Assembly: GCF_017939745.1 (NCBI RefSeq)
Contig: NZ_JAGKQQ010000001.1
Coordinates: forward strand, 6,835,299 to 6,899,298
DNA from: Gemmata palustris
GTDB lineage: Bacteria; Planctomycetota; Planctomycetia; Gemmatales; Gemmataceae
Reading direction: 5' to 3'
DNA length: 64,000 nt
The notes under the pieces are model-generated. The model saw only the letters and a list, made by a program, of their open reading frames with translations. It searched no databases and had not been told where the DNA came from. Below are positions 33,942 to 43,900 of the stretch, piece after piece. Numbering within the stretch: position 1 is the stretch's first letter; every line of letters starts with the position of its first letter. The position numbers were made by a program, and so were the translations under genes.

Positions 33942-35435
33942 ATGAGCGCGCCGCGAATCACTGTTCGCAATCTCCATGCCGACCTCGCCGCGAGTATCGA
34001 GCACTTCGCGCGCGACACGTCCGCGGTCGAACGGAGCCGTGCGCGCGTGGAAGCCGCGCTCGCCGACGGGCTCCCGCACTACGGCATCAACACCGGGTTC
34101 GGCGCGCTCGCGAACAAGCGCGTCCCGGACGAGCAGCTCACCGCCCTCCAGCGAAACTTACTGCTGAGTCACGCGGTCGGCGTGGGCGAACCGGTGCCGC
34201 CCGGAATTACGCGGATCATGCTCCAGTTGAAGGCGCACGCGCTCGGGCTGGGCTACTCCGGCGTGTCGCTCCCGGTATTTCGACGACTCATCGAGTTCGA
34301 CCGCGCGAATCTGCTTCCCGTGGTACCGAGCCGCGGGAGCGTGGGGGCGTCCGGCGATCTCGCGCCACTCGCGCACCTCTGCTTGCCACTGATTGGCCTG
34401 GGCGAATTCTGGGACGACGACCGGCGCGGGCGCGTACCAGCGGCCGACGTGCTCCGCGCACACGAACTCGCGCCGGTCGCGCTCGCGGCAAAGGACGGGC
34501 TGGCGCTCATCAACGGCACGCAGCTCATGGCCGCGTATGGGGCGTGGATACTTGAACGGTGTTCGCGCCTCGTGGACTTGTTCGACCTCGCCGCCGCGAT
34601 GTCGCTGGAAGCGCTCCAGGGGAGCATCGCGCCGTTCGACGCGCGCATCCACGCGATCCGCCCGCACCCGGGGCACGGCGCGGTCGCGTCCAACGTGCGG
34701 TTCTTATTGCAAGAGAGCGAGATCCTCGAATCACACCGCAATTGCGGGAAGGTGCAAGACCCGTACTGCCTGCGGTGCGTGCCTCAAGTTCACGGCGCGA
34801 GTCGCGATGCGCTGGCCTACGCGAGTGGCGTGCTGGAAACCGAGATCAACGGCGTGACAGATAATCCGCTGGTGTTCGAGGCCGGCGACATCGTCAGTGG
34901 GGGAAACTTCCACGGTCAGCCGCTCGCGCTGGCGCTCGACTTTGCCGCGATCGCGCTGGCGGAGTACGCGAGCATCTCCGAGCGCCGAATCTACCTTCTG
35001 CTCGAAGGGCACGACGGCTTACCGAAGTTGCTCATGCGCGAAACGGGACTCAATTCGGGGTTCATGATCCCGCAATACACGGCCGCGGCGCTCGTGAGCG
35101 AGAACAAGGTGTTGTGCCACCCGGCGAGCGTCGATTCGATCCCGACGAGCCTCGGCCAAGAAGACCACGTGAGTATGGGGAGCATTTCCGCCGTGAAGTT
35201 GCTCGCGGTGCTGAAGAACGTGGACACCGTACTGGCGATCGAACTCCTGACCGCGGCCCAAGCACTCGATTACCGGCTGCCGTTACGACCGGGCCGCGGA
35301 GTCGAAGCGGCCCACCAGTGCGTTCGGGCGGTCACGGCGCACCGCGAAGCCGACTACCTGTTCCAGGATGATTTGCGCCGCGTCGCGGAACTGCTCGACG
35401 GCCGCGCGCTGCTGGACGCGGCCTTCGCCGGTTAA
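33942..35435 (+). CDS. hutH: Histidine ammonia-lyase (HAL/PAL family)
   Basis: This 497-residue enzyme of the MIO family removes ammonia from histidine to give urocanate. The MIO-forming Ala-Ser-Gly (residues 136-138) is in RGSVGASGDLAPLAHL, the catalytic Tyr is at 47 (HYGINTGFG), and PQVHGASRDAL and SVDSIPTSLGQEDHVSM are also present. Length is right for HAL. No hutU, hutI or hutG gene is nearby, so an aromatic amino-acid ammonia-lyase of the same family cannot be excluded. I chose the ATG at 33942; the upstream extension runs through the inverted repeat. Confidence 0.93.
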   Translation: MSAPRITVRNLHADLAASIEHFARDTSAVERSRARVEAALADGLPHYGINTGFGALANKRVPDEQLTALQRNLLLSHAVGVGEPVPPGITRIMLQLKAHALGLGYSGVSLPVFRRLIEFDRANLLPVVPSRGSVGASGDLAPLAHLCLPLIGLGEFWDDDRRGRVPAADVLRAHELAPVALAAKDGLALINGTQLMAAYGAWILERCSRLVDLFDLAAAMSLEALQGSIAPFDARIHAIRPHPGHGAVASNVRFLLQESEILESHRNCGKVQDPYCLRCVPQVHGASRDALAYASGVLETEINGVTDNPLVFEAGDIVSGGNFHGQPLALALDFAAIALAEYASISERRIYLLLEGHDGLPKLLMRETGLNSGFMIPQYTAAALVSENKVLCHPASVDSIPTSLGQEDHVSMGSISAVKLLAVLKNVDTVLAIELLTAAQALDYRLPLRPGRGVEAAHQCVRAVTAHREADYLFQDDLRRVAELLDGRALLDAAFAG

Positions 35436-36214
35436 ACTGACGCGCCGGGCGGGTGAACGAGCTGGGCCGCCCACACCGCGTCGGGCACGGACAGCCGCGG
35501 TTCCGGGTCGAACTCGTAAAGGAACATGCTGTAACCCGCCGCGTCGTAGATGCGGTGGAGGATCGCTTGCAGATCGATTGTCGGCTCAAGTTCGCCGGGC
35601 CGCAGTGGGATCGGGATCGTCGGCAGCGCGTCGCGGACGCCCAGGGGCCAGAGCGCAGCTTGGGGCGCGTTGCCCTGCCGGTCCGCGTACCGGCTGACGA
35701 TGGCGTAGTAGTCGCACGACGGGAGCCGGTCCCACGGCATCTTTTCGTGCGCGCGGAGCAGGTCGATCTCGACGAAGTTCGTTTTGCTCGCAAGGATGCG
35801 CTGCACCTTCGCGAGGTACTGGTCGCGCCCGTTGGTCTTGTTCGTCGGGCTGAGCAGTTCGATGACCGTGACCACCTCGTTCTTCGCCCGGTCGCGGATT
35901 TCGAGGTACGGGAACCGCTCTTCTTCCACAATCACCGGCATCCCGACGTAAGCTGGAGCGCCGACCGCGACACCACCGCTCGTTGCGCCGAATTGCGGAC
36001 CGGTGTGGAGCGACAAGTCGGGTCGGCCGAGCGCGAACCGCTCCTTCGCACTCGGTTCGTGAATATAGAGGTGCCCTTCGATGCGGACGTAGTACCGGGG
36101 TTGCACCTGCGCGGTCAGCACTTCACGAACGGCGGGAATGAAACTGTCGTGGAAGTCGTTCCACACGTCCGGGCGCTCGATGTACGGGTTCATTCCGGGA
36201 AACGGCGACGGCAT
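35432..36214 (-). CDS. DUF4058-family protein
   Basis: The 260-residue protein begins MPSPFPGMNPYIERPDVW, the hallmark start of DUF4058. Further conserved parts are RYYVRIEGHLYIHE, VVTVIELLSPTNKTNGRDQY and VEIDLLRAHEKMPWDRLP. The ELLSPTNK piece resembles a nuclease-type core (Glu-x-Lys), but no activity is established that I can cite. It is cytoplasmic. It is convergent with hutH; the two stop codons overlap by a few bases. Confidence 0.93.
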   Translation of the reverse strand: MPSPFPGMNPYIERPDVWNDFHDSFIPAVREVLTAQVQPRYYVRIEGHLYIHEPSAKERFALGRPDLSLHTGPQFGATSGGVAVGAPAYVGMPVIVEEERFPYLEIRDRAKNEVVTVIELLSPTNKTNGRDQYLAKVQRILASKTNFVEIDLLRAHEKMPWDRLPSCDYYAIVSRYADRQGNAPQAALWPLGVRDALPTIPIPLRPGELEPTIDLQAILHRIYDAAGYSMFLYEFDPEPRLSVPDAVWAAQLVHPPGASV

Positions 36215-36335
36215 CTGGCACCCTCCGCGACGATTGGCGCACCGATTATACCATCCGCTGTCGCTCCCGCGAACGCCACACTGTGGGGCGCCTGCTATAC
36301 TGTTTCACATCAAGGTCAACCGAGAGGTTTGGGAT

Positions 36336-37079
36336 ATGGCAGGCCACAGCCACTATAAGAACATGGTCCGCCACAAGAACGTGGTGGACGCCAAGCGGGG
36401 CAAGCTGTTCAGCAAGCTGAGCCGGTACATCATCATCGCGGCGCGCGCCGGCGGCGGCGACCCGACGATGAACCTGAGGCTCCGCTACGCCATCGACAAG
36501 GCACGCTCCGTTTCCATGCCCAAAGAGAACATCGAACGGGCCGTCAAGCGCGGGACCGGCGACACGGAAGGCGTCAGCTTCGACGAGATCAATTACGAAG
36601 GGATCGGCCCCGGCAACATCGCCTTTCTCGTCGAGGTGTTGACCGACAACCGGAACCGCACCAACGGCGAGATCAAGAAGATCTTCGAGCGGGCCAACTC
36701 CGAAGTCGGCAAACCGGGCAGCGTCATGTACCTGTTCGACCGCAAGGGGTTCTTCGCCGTCGATGCCGCCAAATATAAGGACGAGGACGCGGTCATGGCC
36801 GTCGCGCTGGAAGCCGGCGCCGAGGACATGAAGCGCGAAGGCGACGTGTTCGAGATCACTTGCGCCCCGTCCAGTTTCACGGCCGTGTTCGATGCACTCA
36901 AGGCCGCGAACATCGAGACGACCGAAGCCGAAGTGAAATACCTCTCCAAGACGCAAAAAGAGATCGACATCGAGACCGGCAAAAAGGTCATCAAGTTCAT
37001 CGACGCACTCGACGATCACGACGACGTGCAGAACGTCCACACCGACGCGATACTCACCGAAGAAATGGCCGCGGAGTAA
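36336..37079 (+). CDS. YebC/PmpR-family transcriptional regulator
   Basis: The 247-residue protein starts MAGHSHYKNMVRHKNVVDAKR, the near-invariant YebC N-terminus (AGHSKWAN-like). It continues with RGKLFSKLSRYIIIAARAGGGDP, MPKENIERAVKRGTG and YEGIGPGNIAFLVEVLTDNRNRT. YebC proteins bind DNA or ribosomes; some relieve ribosome stalling at proline runs. Planctomycetes, with their Pro-rich secreted proteins (see 47.9 kb), could make use of that, but this is inference. The start at 36336 is clear; earlier in-frame ATGs extend into the DUF4058 promoter region. Neighbours are unrelated (no ruvC). Confidence 0.95.
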   Translation: MAGHSHYKNMVRHKNVVDAKRGKLFSKLSRYIIIAARAGGGDPTMNLRLRYAIDKARSVSMPKENIERAVKRGTGDTEGVSFDEINYEGIGPGNIAFLVEVLTDNRNRTNGEIKKIFERANSEVGKPGSVMYLFDRKGFFAVDAAKYKDEDAVMAVALEAGAEDMKREGDVFEITCAPSSFTAVFDALKAANIETTEAEVKYLSKTQKEIDIETGKKVIKFIDALDDHDDVQNVHTDAILTEEMAAE

Positions 37080-37118
37080 GTAGCGGGCGAAACCTCACAG
37101 TATTTGCGGGGGTGCTTT

Positions 37119-38936
37119 TCACCCCTTGCTGGCTAACGGCACCACGCCGTCCCAACCGGGCGGTGGGGTGCGGTTATTCTTCAGAATGAATTCCATCAAC
37201 ACGTCTTTTCCGCGATCGTCCGGCGGAACGCGGTGCAGGTGCTTGTAAGCCGCGTTCCAGTCCCCGCAAAGAAACGCATCGAGTGCCGCGTCGTAAGCGG
37301 CGAGGTCCGCATCTGTTAGTGCCCCCTCGGTCGCTTCAGTCCCGGGTGCCGGGGCCGGCGGAATCAGTTCCGCAACCACGAGCGGCGTTTCTAAACCGTA
37401 GGGCCGGACCTTCACCATCCTGCGCACGCGGCCGACGTCGGGCGGGAGCTTTTCGCGCACCGCGTCGGCCGTCGACTCGTCGATGAGAATCGGTACGCGG
37501 AGCAGTTTGGTCATGTCCTGAAGGCGTGACGCGAGGTTCACGACCGGTCCGAACACCGTGACCTTTGCCTGTTCCGGCGTACCGATGCCGCCCGCGACAG
37601 CGCGCCCGCTCGCGATGCCGATCCCGACCCGGAACCCGTACAGCGGGTGCCCCGCGTCGCGCCCGACCGCTTCAAACGCGGCGCGAATCCCCAGCGCGGC
37701 GCGGCACGCATACTCCACCTTCCCGGGTTGTTCCAGGGGCCAACCCCAGAACCCCATCGCCGCGTCACCGAGGAAGTCCGCGATGGCCCCGCGGTGACTG
37801 AGGATGTTCTGCGTCATCAGGCCGAGTGCGGCACTGACCCGCGTGAGCACTTCGAGCAACCGGTCCGCGCCCTCTTCTACCTTGCGCGAGAACCCGCGGA
37901 GGTCGCAGAAGAGAACCGTAATGTCGGCTTCGCGCGGTTCGAGCGCGCGGGGCGCGTCACCGCCCGAGAGCACGGTCATGACCCCCGGCGAGAAGAACCG
38001 GCGGAACACGCTCTGGCGCTCGCGGAGCACTTGCACCTGTCTGAGCGACCCGAGAATGTTCCCCACGAGTTCGGTAAACTTCACGTCGTCGCGGAGTTCG
38101 TTCGATTCCCACGGCGCGAGCAGCGTGGCCGGCTCGACCCCGTTGAACCGGCCCGCCGCGTACAGCCCCCAACCCGGGCACGCATCGCAATGCACCGGCG
38201 TGCAGAACGCCCAATCGAACCGCCCCTGTAGCGTGAACGGGTCGTCCGTCGGTGTTTTCCCGGGGGTGACTCCCCACACGTGAAGGACGGTTTGCTTTTG
38301 TTCCGCGACGGCGGCCGTGACCAACCGCTTGCTCGGCTCAAAGTCCCCCTCGACCGAGAGTCGCCGGTCCCAGTGCAGCAACTTCAGGCGCCCGTGGTCC
38401 GTGTCTGTCGGGAGCGAAACGATCGCGACCGCGTCGGCCCGGCGAATCCCGGCCAGCAGCATGTCCACGAGCCGGCTGAGGAGATCGGCGTCGTCCGTGG
38501 CGCTGGAGATCACCTCCGGGAGCCGGCTGAGCACGTCGAGCCGGTGCGGGGCGTCGCGGAACGCGAGCCGATCGAGTTCGTGGTGCGCAACGGTCCGCAT
38601 GTCCAGGAGCGGGGGCTCGTCCCCGGGCGAGACCGGTTCGCGCGCGGCATCGGCGAACGTGAACGTGGTGTGCCCGATGACGAACGAGCCGCCGGGGATC
38701 AGCTCGAAGTGGTCGGCCGGGCGGCCCGCGTGGAACACCGGGTTGGCGGCCCCGGTGATCTTGCGCACTTTGAGTTTCGTACCGCGCGCGGTGAGCTCCG
38801 CGTGGCGCCTGGCGAGGAACGGCTCCCACGGTGCGGACCACTCGAGCGCGTCGCGCCCGAGGACGACGGGCACGTCGTTCGGCAGCGCGCGGCGCCACGA
38901 GTCGAGCGGGTTCGGGCCTTGTGCGGTGAGAATCAT
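37119..38936 (-). CDS. FHA-GAF-class III nucleotidyl cyclase
   Basis: The 605-residue soluble protein begins MILTAQGPNPLDSWRRALPN. An FHA-like domain (residues about 20-105, degenerate: FVIGHTTFTF, RRHAELTARG) is followed by a GAF-like domain (about 130-300) and a class III cyclase domain (about 335-510). In the cyclase, metal-binding Asp345 (VLFCDLRGFS) and Asp391 (DFLGDAAMGFW) are kept, as are the Asn467/Arg471 pair (VNLASRL). The usual substrate-specifying Lys four residues before Asp391 is Asp387, and Thr460 takes the second position, as in class IIIb enzymes. A short C-terminal helical tail follows. It is divergent from the patatin gene. Confidence 0.9.
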   Translation of the reverse strand: MILTAQGPNPLDSWRRALPNDVPVVLGRDALEWSAPWEPFLARRHAELTARGTKLKVRKITGAANPVFHAGRPADHFELIPGGSFVIGHTTFTFADAAREPVSPGDEPPLLDMRTVAHHELDRLAFRDAPHRLDVLSRLPEVISSATDDADLLSRLVDMLLAGIRRADAVAIVSLPTDTDHGRLKLLHWDRRLSVEGDFEPSKRLVTAAVAEQKQTVLHVWGVTPGKTPTDDPFTLQGRFDWAFCTPVHCDACPGWGLYAAGRFNGVEPATLLAPWESNELRDDVKFTELVGNILGSLRQVQVLRERQSVFRRFFSPGVMTVLSGGDAPRALEPREADITVLFCDLRGFSRKVEEGADRLLEVLTRVSAALGLMTQNILSHRGAIADFLGDAAMGFWGWPLEQPGKVEYACRAALGIRAAFEAVGRDAGHPLYGFRVGIGIASGRAVAGGIGTPEQAKVTVFGPVVNLASRLQDMTKLLRVPILIDESTADAVREKLPPDVGRVRRMVKVRPYGLETPLVVAELIPPAPAPGTEATEGALTDADLAAYDAALDAFLCGDWNAAYKHLHRVPPDDRGKDVLMEFILKNNRTPPPGWDGVVPLASKG

Positions 38937-39125
38937 TGCGCGGGATCGGGAGGACGGCGCGGGCGAATGGTGTGAGTGTACCACTCCGAGGCCCGAGTGC
39001 CCGGCCCGTTCCTTCCCCAGCCTGCCGCGCCGAACGCGGTTCCCCAAATCGGCAACTTGAAGCTTGACCCCGGGCGCGGGGGCTGCTATTCCCGCCCGAC
39101 TTAGGGCGAACAACTTGGGGGTGGC

Positions 39126-40352
39126 ATGGTAACCGGCTCGTGCGAGCGACGGGGGTCCGCTCGGAACGCGCACTTGTTTGCGCTGGCAATCGCGCTGGTG
39201 CTGGCGGTGTTGATCGGGTGCGCCGGGCCGCAGGTGCGCCAACCGGTTCCGGACGCGCTCGCTACGAAGCCCTGGGCCAACGAGAAACCGTCGTCGGACT
39301 ACCGCGACGCGGACTCGGATTCGGTGTCCACCCTCTCTCTGGCCATTCAGGGCGACGCCCCCGTGCCCCGCCCTGCCGGGCGGCCCCAGAACGTACTGTG
39401 CGTGTCCGGCGGCGGAAAGTACGCGGCGTTCACCGCGGGCGCCCTGTGCGGGTGGACCGCGGCCGGCACGCGCCCGGACTTCGACGTCGCGACCGGCGTG
39501 AGCAGCGGCGCCCCGACCGCGTTCATGGCGTTCCTCGGCCCGAAGTACGACGACGAACTGACGCGCACCTTCCTGAACCTGAACCGCTCCGACCTGTTCC
39601 GCTGGCGCCCGGTCCGCGGGCTCATCACGGGGCGCGGGCTGATGACCTCGCGCCCACTCGAGGACCTCCTCGAGAAGCACCTCGACGACCCGGTAATGGC
39701 CGATTTGTGCGCGGCGCACGCACAGGGGCGCCGATTGTTCGTCGCCACGTCGAACGTGCTGTCGCGCCGGGTCGCGATCTGGGACATCGGTGCGATCGCG
39801 TGTTCCGGGCGCCCGGACGCGAAGGTCATCATCCGCAAAGTGATCCTCGCCGCGTGCTCGATTCCCGGCCTCGCCCCGCCGGTCGAGTTCGACGTGACGG
39901 TCAACGGCGTGCGGTACCAGGAACTGCACTCCGACGCCGGGAACCTGACGCAGGTGTTCGTGCGCACGGCCGGCCCGCTCGCGCCCGGCTCGAACGTGTG
40001 GGTTCTCTCCGCCGGGAAGACGCACCCGAACCGCGCGGAAACGTGCCCCGGCATCTTCGAGACGATGGTGACCGCGGTCTCGACCACGCTGTACGCCCTG
40101 TTCCGGGCCGACACGGTCAAACTGTACGCGCTGTGCGGTACGACCCGATCGCGGTTCGGCCTGATCGCCCTCCCGGACGACTTCCAGGGGCGCTCGAGCA
40201 GCATGGTGTTCGACCCGAGCGAGTCCCAGCGCATGTACTTGGTGGGCTACCAGATGGGCAAGAACGGGACGTGGGAGCCGTACCCGCCCGATACCGCGCC
40301 GGGCACCGTGAGTCCGCCCCGCGCCGGGCTGGAATTCACCACTGGGAAATAG
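39126..40352 (+). CDS. Patatin-like phospholipase, lipoprotein
   Basis: The 408-residue precursor has a signal sequence with lipobox VLIGC (Cys32). The patatin core starts at about residue 88: oxyanion loop VSGGGKYAAFTAG, nucleophile Ser126 in the elbow TGVSSGAPTA, and a DG/DA-like element HSDAGNLTQVF for the dyad Asp. It would hydrolyse phospholipid acyl esters in the periplasm or at a membrane. The absence of a membrane-pore or cyclic-nucleotide domain makes a CBASS-type effector unlikely. It is divergent from the cyclase gene, sharing a 190-base promoter region. Confidence 0.9.
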   Translation: MVTGSCERRGSARNAHLFALAIALVLAVLIGCAGPQVRQPVPDALATKPWANEKPSSDYRDADSDSVSTLSLAIQGDAPVPRPAGRPQNVLCVSGGGKYAAFTAGALCGWTAAGTRPDFDVATGVSSGAPTAFMAFLGPKYDDELTRTFLNLNRSDLFRWRPVRGLITGRGLMTSRPLEDLLEKHLDDPVMADLCAAHAQGRRLFVATSNVLSRRVAIWDIGAIACSGRPDAKVIIRKVILAACSIPGLAPPVEFDVTVNGVRYQELHSDAGNLTQVFVRTAGPLAPGSNVWVLSAGKTHPNRAETCPGIFETMVTAVSTTLYALFRADTVKLYALCGTTRSRFGLIALPDDFQGRSSSMVFDPSESQRMYLVGYQMGKNGTWEPYPPDTAPGTVSPPRAGLEFTTGK

Positions 40353-40430
40353 GGATTTGGGATGAACGCATCGCACTATTCCATGCGTTGCGTCCTTCGG
40401 CTGCGGATATGCGAACGAACCGACGTGGCA

Positions 40431-40853
40431 CTACCACCCTTCCGGCCAACCGCCCTCGGGTGGGGCCAGTTTGCCGCGGAAGAATTCCAAATACTTCGGG
40501 TCGTCCTCGAACGGCGCCCGCCCTTCCATCAGGTACACCGGCACGAGCCAGTTCGCGGCTTCCCGCTCGTTGCCCAATTCGTACAAACTCTGACCGAGTC
40601 GCAGGCGCACGAACGGATTACCGACGGACGCGCCACACCGGAGCGCGTTCTGCATCGCGTCGTGGCACGCGGACCAGCTTTCCAAATGGAAGTAGCAGTC
40701 TGAAATAGCCGCACAGATTTGGATCGCCTGTTCCTGATCCGCTTTCGGTTCCGGTAGCGCGTCCCACGCCGCCTGGAAACTATCGAGTGCGTCGGCGAAC
40801 ATCTCCGCATCGACAAACTCTTCGCCCTCTTCAAACAGCGCTGCGCTCGACAC
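40431..40853 (-). CDS. Small TPR protein
   Basis: The 140-residue protein is made of three tetratricopeptide-like repeats (MFADALDSFQAAWDALP, AISDCYFHLESWSACHDAM, LRLGQSLYELGNEREAANW). It is acidic and has no signal peptide. A resemblance to type III secretion chaperones of the SycD/LcrH kind is superficial; no secretion genes are nearby. It lies 60 bases downstream of the giant TPR gene on the same strand and could be in its operon. Confidence 0.83.
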   Translation of the reverse strand: MSSAALFEEGEEFVDAEMFADALDSFQAAWDALPEPKADQEQAIQICAAISDCYFHLESWSACHDAMQNALRCGASVGNPFVRLRLGQSLYELGNEREAANWLVPVYLMEGRAPFEDDPKYLEFFRGKLAPPEGGWPEGW

Positions 40854-40912
40854 GGGTCACCCTCCGCCGATGAACCGACCCCGTCGGACTTCTCCCACGG
40901 GATCGCGCCGCG

Positions 40913-43900
40913 TTAATCGACCGGGAACTTGTACTTGGACAGCAGCATCTTGTACTTGTCGAGTTCGATCGGGTGCAGGGCGTCGGCGGTCAGCCCGAGT
41001 TCCCGCGCCTTCTTCAGTTCGTCCACGGCCAGCACGCGGTTCGCTTCCAGCACGTTGAGGTCGAACGCCCAGGCCAGGTGGAAGTGGTACGGGGCGCGGT
41101 CGAACTGAACGAGCGCCATTTCGAGATCCTTGATCGCCCCTTCCGGTCGGCTGCTCACGAGGTACGCGACCGCGCGGGTGTCGAGGAACGACGGGACCGG
41201 TCCGCGGATCGCGATCAGGTCCGACATCAGCTTCACCGCGTCGTTCGCCCGCACCGGCTGGTACAGCGCGAGCAACATGCACAGGTTGTTCACCACCATG
41301 TCGTTGCGCCCCTTCGGAGCGGCGACCCGTGCGAACACGGCGACCGCGCGCTCGTACTCCTTGATCGCGTTCGCGTAGTCCCCGCGCGCGTCGAACAGCT
41401 CGGCCTTCGCGCCGATGAGCGCGGCTTCCAGTTCGGGGTCGCTCGCGGCTTTGGTGAGCGCGGCGTCGAGCCACTTCTCGATCTTCGCTTCGGTCGCGGC
41501 GGCGTCAGGGCGCTTCGCGCGCACCGCGCCGGTCAGGAGCCGGGCCGTGAGCGCGACGGGCGCCTTCGGTTCGCGCGCGAACGCGAGGTCGATGGCCCGT
41601 TCCGGTTGCTTCTGCCGCACGTACAGGATCGCGAGGGCCTGGTGCGCGCCCGGCGCCGGGCTCTCGGCGAGGTACTTCTTGTACACCGCTTCCGCGTCCG
41701 CGATCAGCCCGATCTCCTCGAACAGCGGGCCGGACCGGGCGACCGCGCTGTCGCCCGTGTCCCAGCCCGGGAACTTCTGGATCGCGCCGCGGGCCTGGTC
41801 GAGCAGGCGCTTCGCGTCGTCCGGTTCGAGTACGGCGCGGGCCTTGCTCTTGCGGTACAGCACGCGGGCGTCTTCGCGCGCGGCCTCCCAACTGCTCGGG
41901 TAGTTGACCTTCAGGCGCTCGAGCGCGTGCTCCGCGAGGTCCACGCGCTCGAGCGCCAGGTACACGCGAACGAGGGCCGCGAGGTGCTCGGGGGTCACGC
42001 CGGGCCGCAGGCGCGCGGCGAGCTTGAAGTATTTTTCCGCCTGGGCGAACTTGTCCCGGCCCTGATCGAACGAGAGCCGCCCGAGCAGGTAGAACTCGTC
42101 CGGGGTGAGGTCCCCGCGGTCCCCGTAGGATTTCAGCACGTCGACGCCCTTCTCGCGCGTCACCGGGTCCAGCGTCCAAATCACGGCGCGGGCCTTCACG
42201 TCTTCCGGGTCGTTCGCGGCGACCGCCAGGTTGCGCTCGATCAGGGCCAGCGCTTCGCCCCGCAGGGCGTATGCGTCCGCGCGGCTAATCATGGTGAGCG
42301 CGAGGTGGCGCCTGGCCCATCGAGCCACGTCGGGCGCGGCGGCGTCTTTCGCTTTGAGCAGTAGCTCGTCGGCCCGCTTCATCTGGCCGGTGTGCTGGAA
42401 GAACTGGACGAGGTGCCGCGTCGGGTTGAGCTCCAGCGGCGCGACCGTGACGGCGGCGGTGTAGTGGTCGAGTGCGGCCTTCAGATCGCCCACCATCTCG
42501 TGCAACCCGCCCAGGCCGATCTCGAGTTCGGCCCTTCCTTCGGTGGTCGGGGGCGGGGGGGCGGCCGTGAGCGCTTTCTCGGCCTGCGCGACCGCGCGCT
42601 TCGCGTCGTCGAGCTTGTTGGCGCGAACCAGTTGCGAAACCAGCCCCCCCCACGTCTCGGGCACCTGATCGTTCAACTCGACCGCGCGGCGGAGCGCGAC
42701 CAGCGCGTCCGCGTCCTCGCGGATCGTGACCAGTAGCGACCCGCGGAGCAGTTGCATCCGGTAGTCCTTGCTGTCGGCCGGGGCGACGCGATCAATGGTC
42801 GGGCGCGAGTTCTTGGGCAGTTCCTGGGCCAGCAACAGGTTGCGGATCGACCGGTACCGCTCCAGGTCGTCCGGGAGCCGCGTCTCGGTGCTCAGTTTGT
42901 TCAACATCCCGACGGCCTTGTCGTCCTGCTTCTTGGTGCGGTACAGCTCCACCGCCCGGCGGACCACGAACTCCTGGCGCTCGCCCTTCTCGATGGCCGC
43001 CGTGTAGTTGACTAGGGCCGCGTCGTTCAGGCCCTCGATCACGTCGAGTTCCGCCAGCGCCACGAATACGCGCCCCCACCCCGGGCGCAGGTCGCGCACG
43101 CGCCCGGCCAGGTCCCGCAGTTCCTTCACGGCCGCCGCGCGGCCCGCGCCGTCGGTCATCTTGCGGGCGTCGGGCAACTTGATGGCGATGTACCCCAGCG
43201 CGCCGACCGGCCCGTCCTTGCCCTCGACTTCGGCGATCTCCCGGAGCGCCCGGTCCACGACGTCCGCGCGCCCGCCGGCGATGCCGTGGTCGAGCAGCGC
43301 CGCGTGGCACATCAGGTCTTTCGGTTTCAGGTCCGCCGCGGCCCGCAGGCACTTGAGCGCGACCGTGCGCAGCGCCTGGGACTCGTCCGGTTTCTGGAGG
43401 TCCGCGCCCCGGCCGGCGGTCTGACCCAGCCCGAACCAGAGCCGGAACTGGTCGCCGGGCGCGAACTTCGCGGCCCCGGCGCCGAGCGCCTCGAACTCCT
43501 CGGGGCCCGGTGCCTTCGGGCGCGAAACGAGCAGTCCGGCGCGCGCCAGCCGGAAGTCCACTGTGTCCCCGACCTTGGCTTCGGCCTCGTCGAGAACCGC
43601 CCGCGCGGATTCGATGGTTCCGCCGTCCTTGACCCGCGCGAGTGCCACGAACACGCGCGCGGCCTTCGCGTGCTTCGGGTTCGCGTCGAGCCAGTCGCGC
43701 AGCAGCTTCACCGCGTCCGCCGGGCGCCCCCGGGCCACGAGTCCGTCCGCTTCGAGGACATAAACCTCCGCCGCGCGCTCCGCGACCGGGCCGAGGCTCT
43801 CCTGGAACCGGTCCCAGTTCCGCACCTCGATCTCGACCGGTTGCACGAGCACGTCGAGGAGCTCGAGCCGCACCAGTTCGGGCCGGTAGTCGATGAGTTG

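Noticed and set aside
37119..40352. CBASS- or Pycsar-like defence pair (cyclase plus patatin effector)
   Set aside because: The patatin is an exported lipoprotein, so it could not read a cytoplasmic cyclic nucleotide. The genes are divergent, not an operon, and no CBASS accessory (E1/E2, JAB, HORMA, TRIP13) is nearby. The cyclase is class III with FHA/GAF inputs, not a CD-NTase.
38937..40376. Long minus-strand extension of the cyclase reading frame to 40376
   Set aside because: It is antisense to the patatin gene, has shadow-frame composition, and the cyclase has a good ATG at 38936.
40431..40853. Type III secretion chaperone (SycD/LcrH-like)
   Set aside because: The similarity is only that of generic TPR repeats, and no secretion apparatus genes are present.
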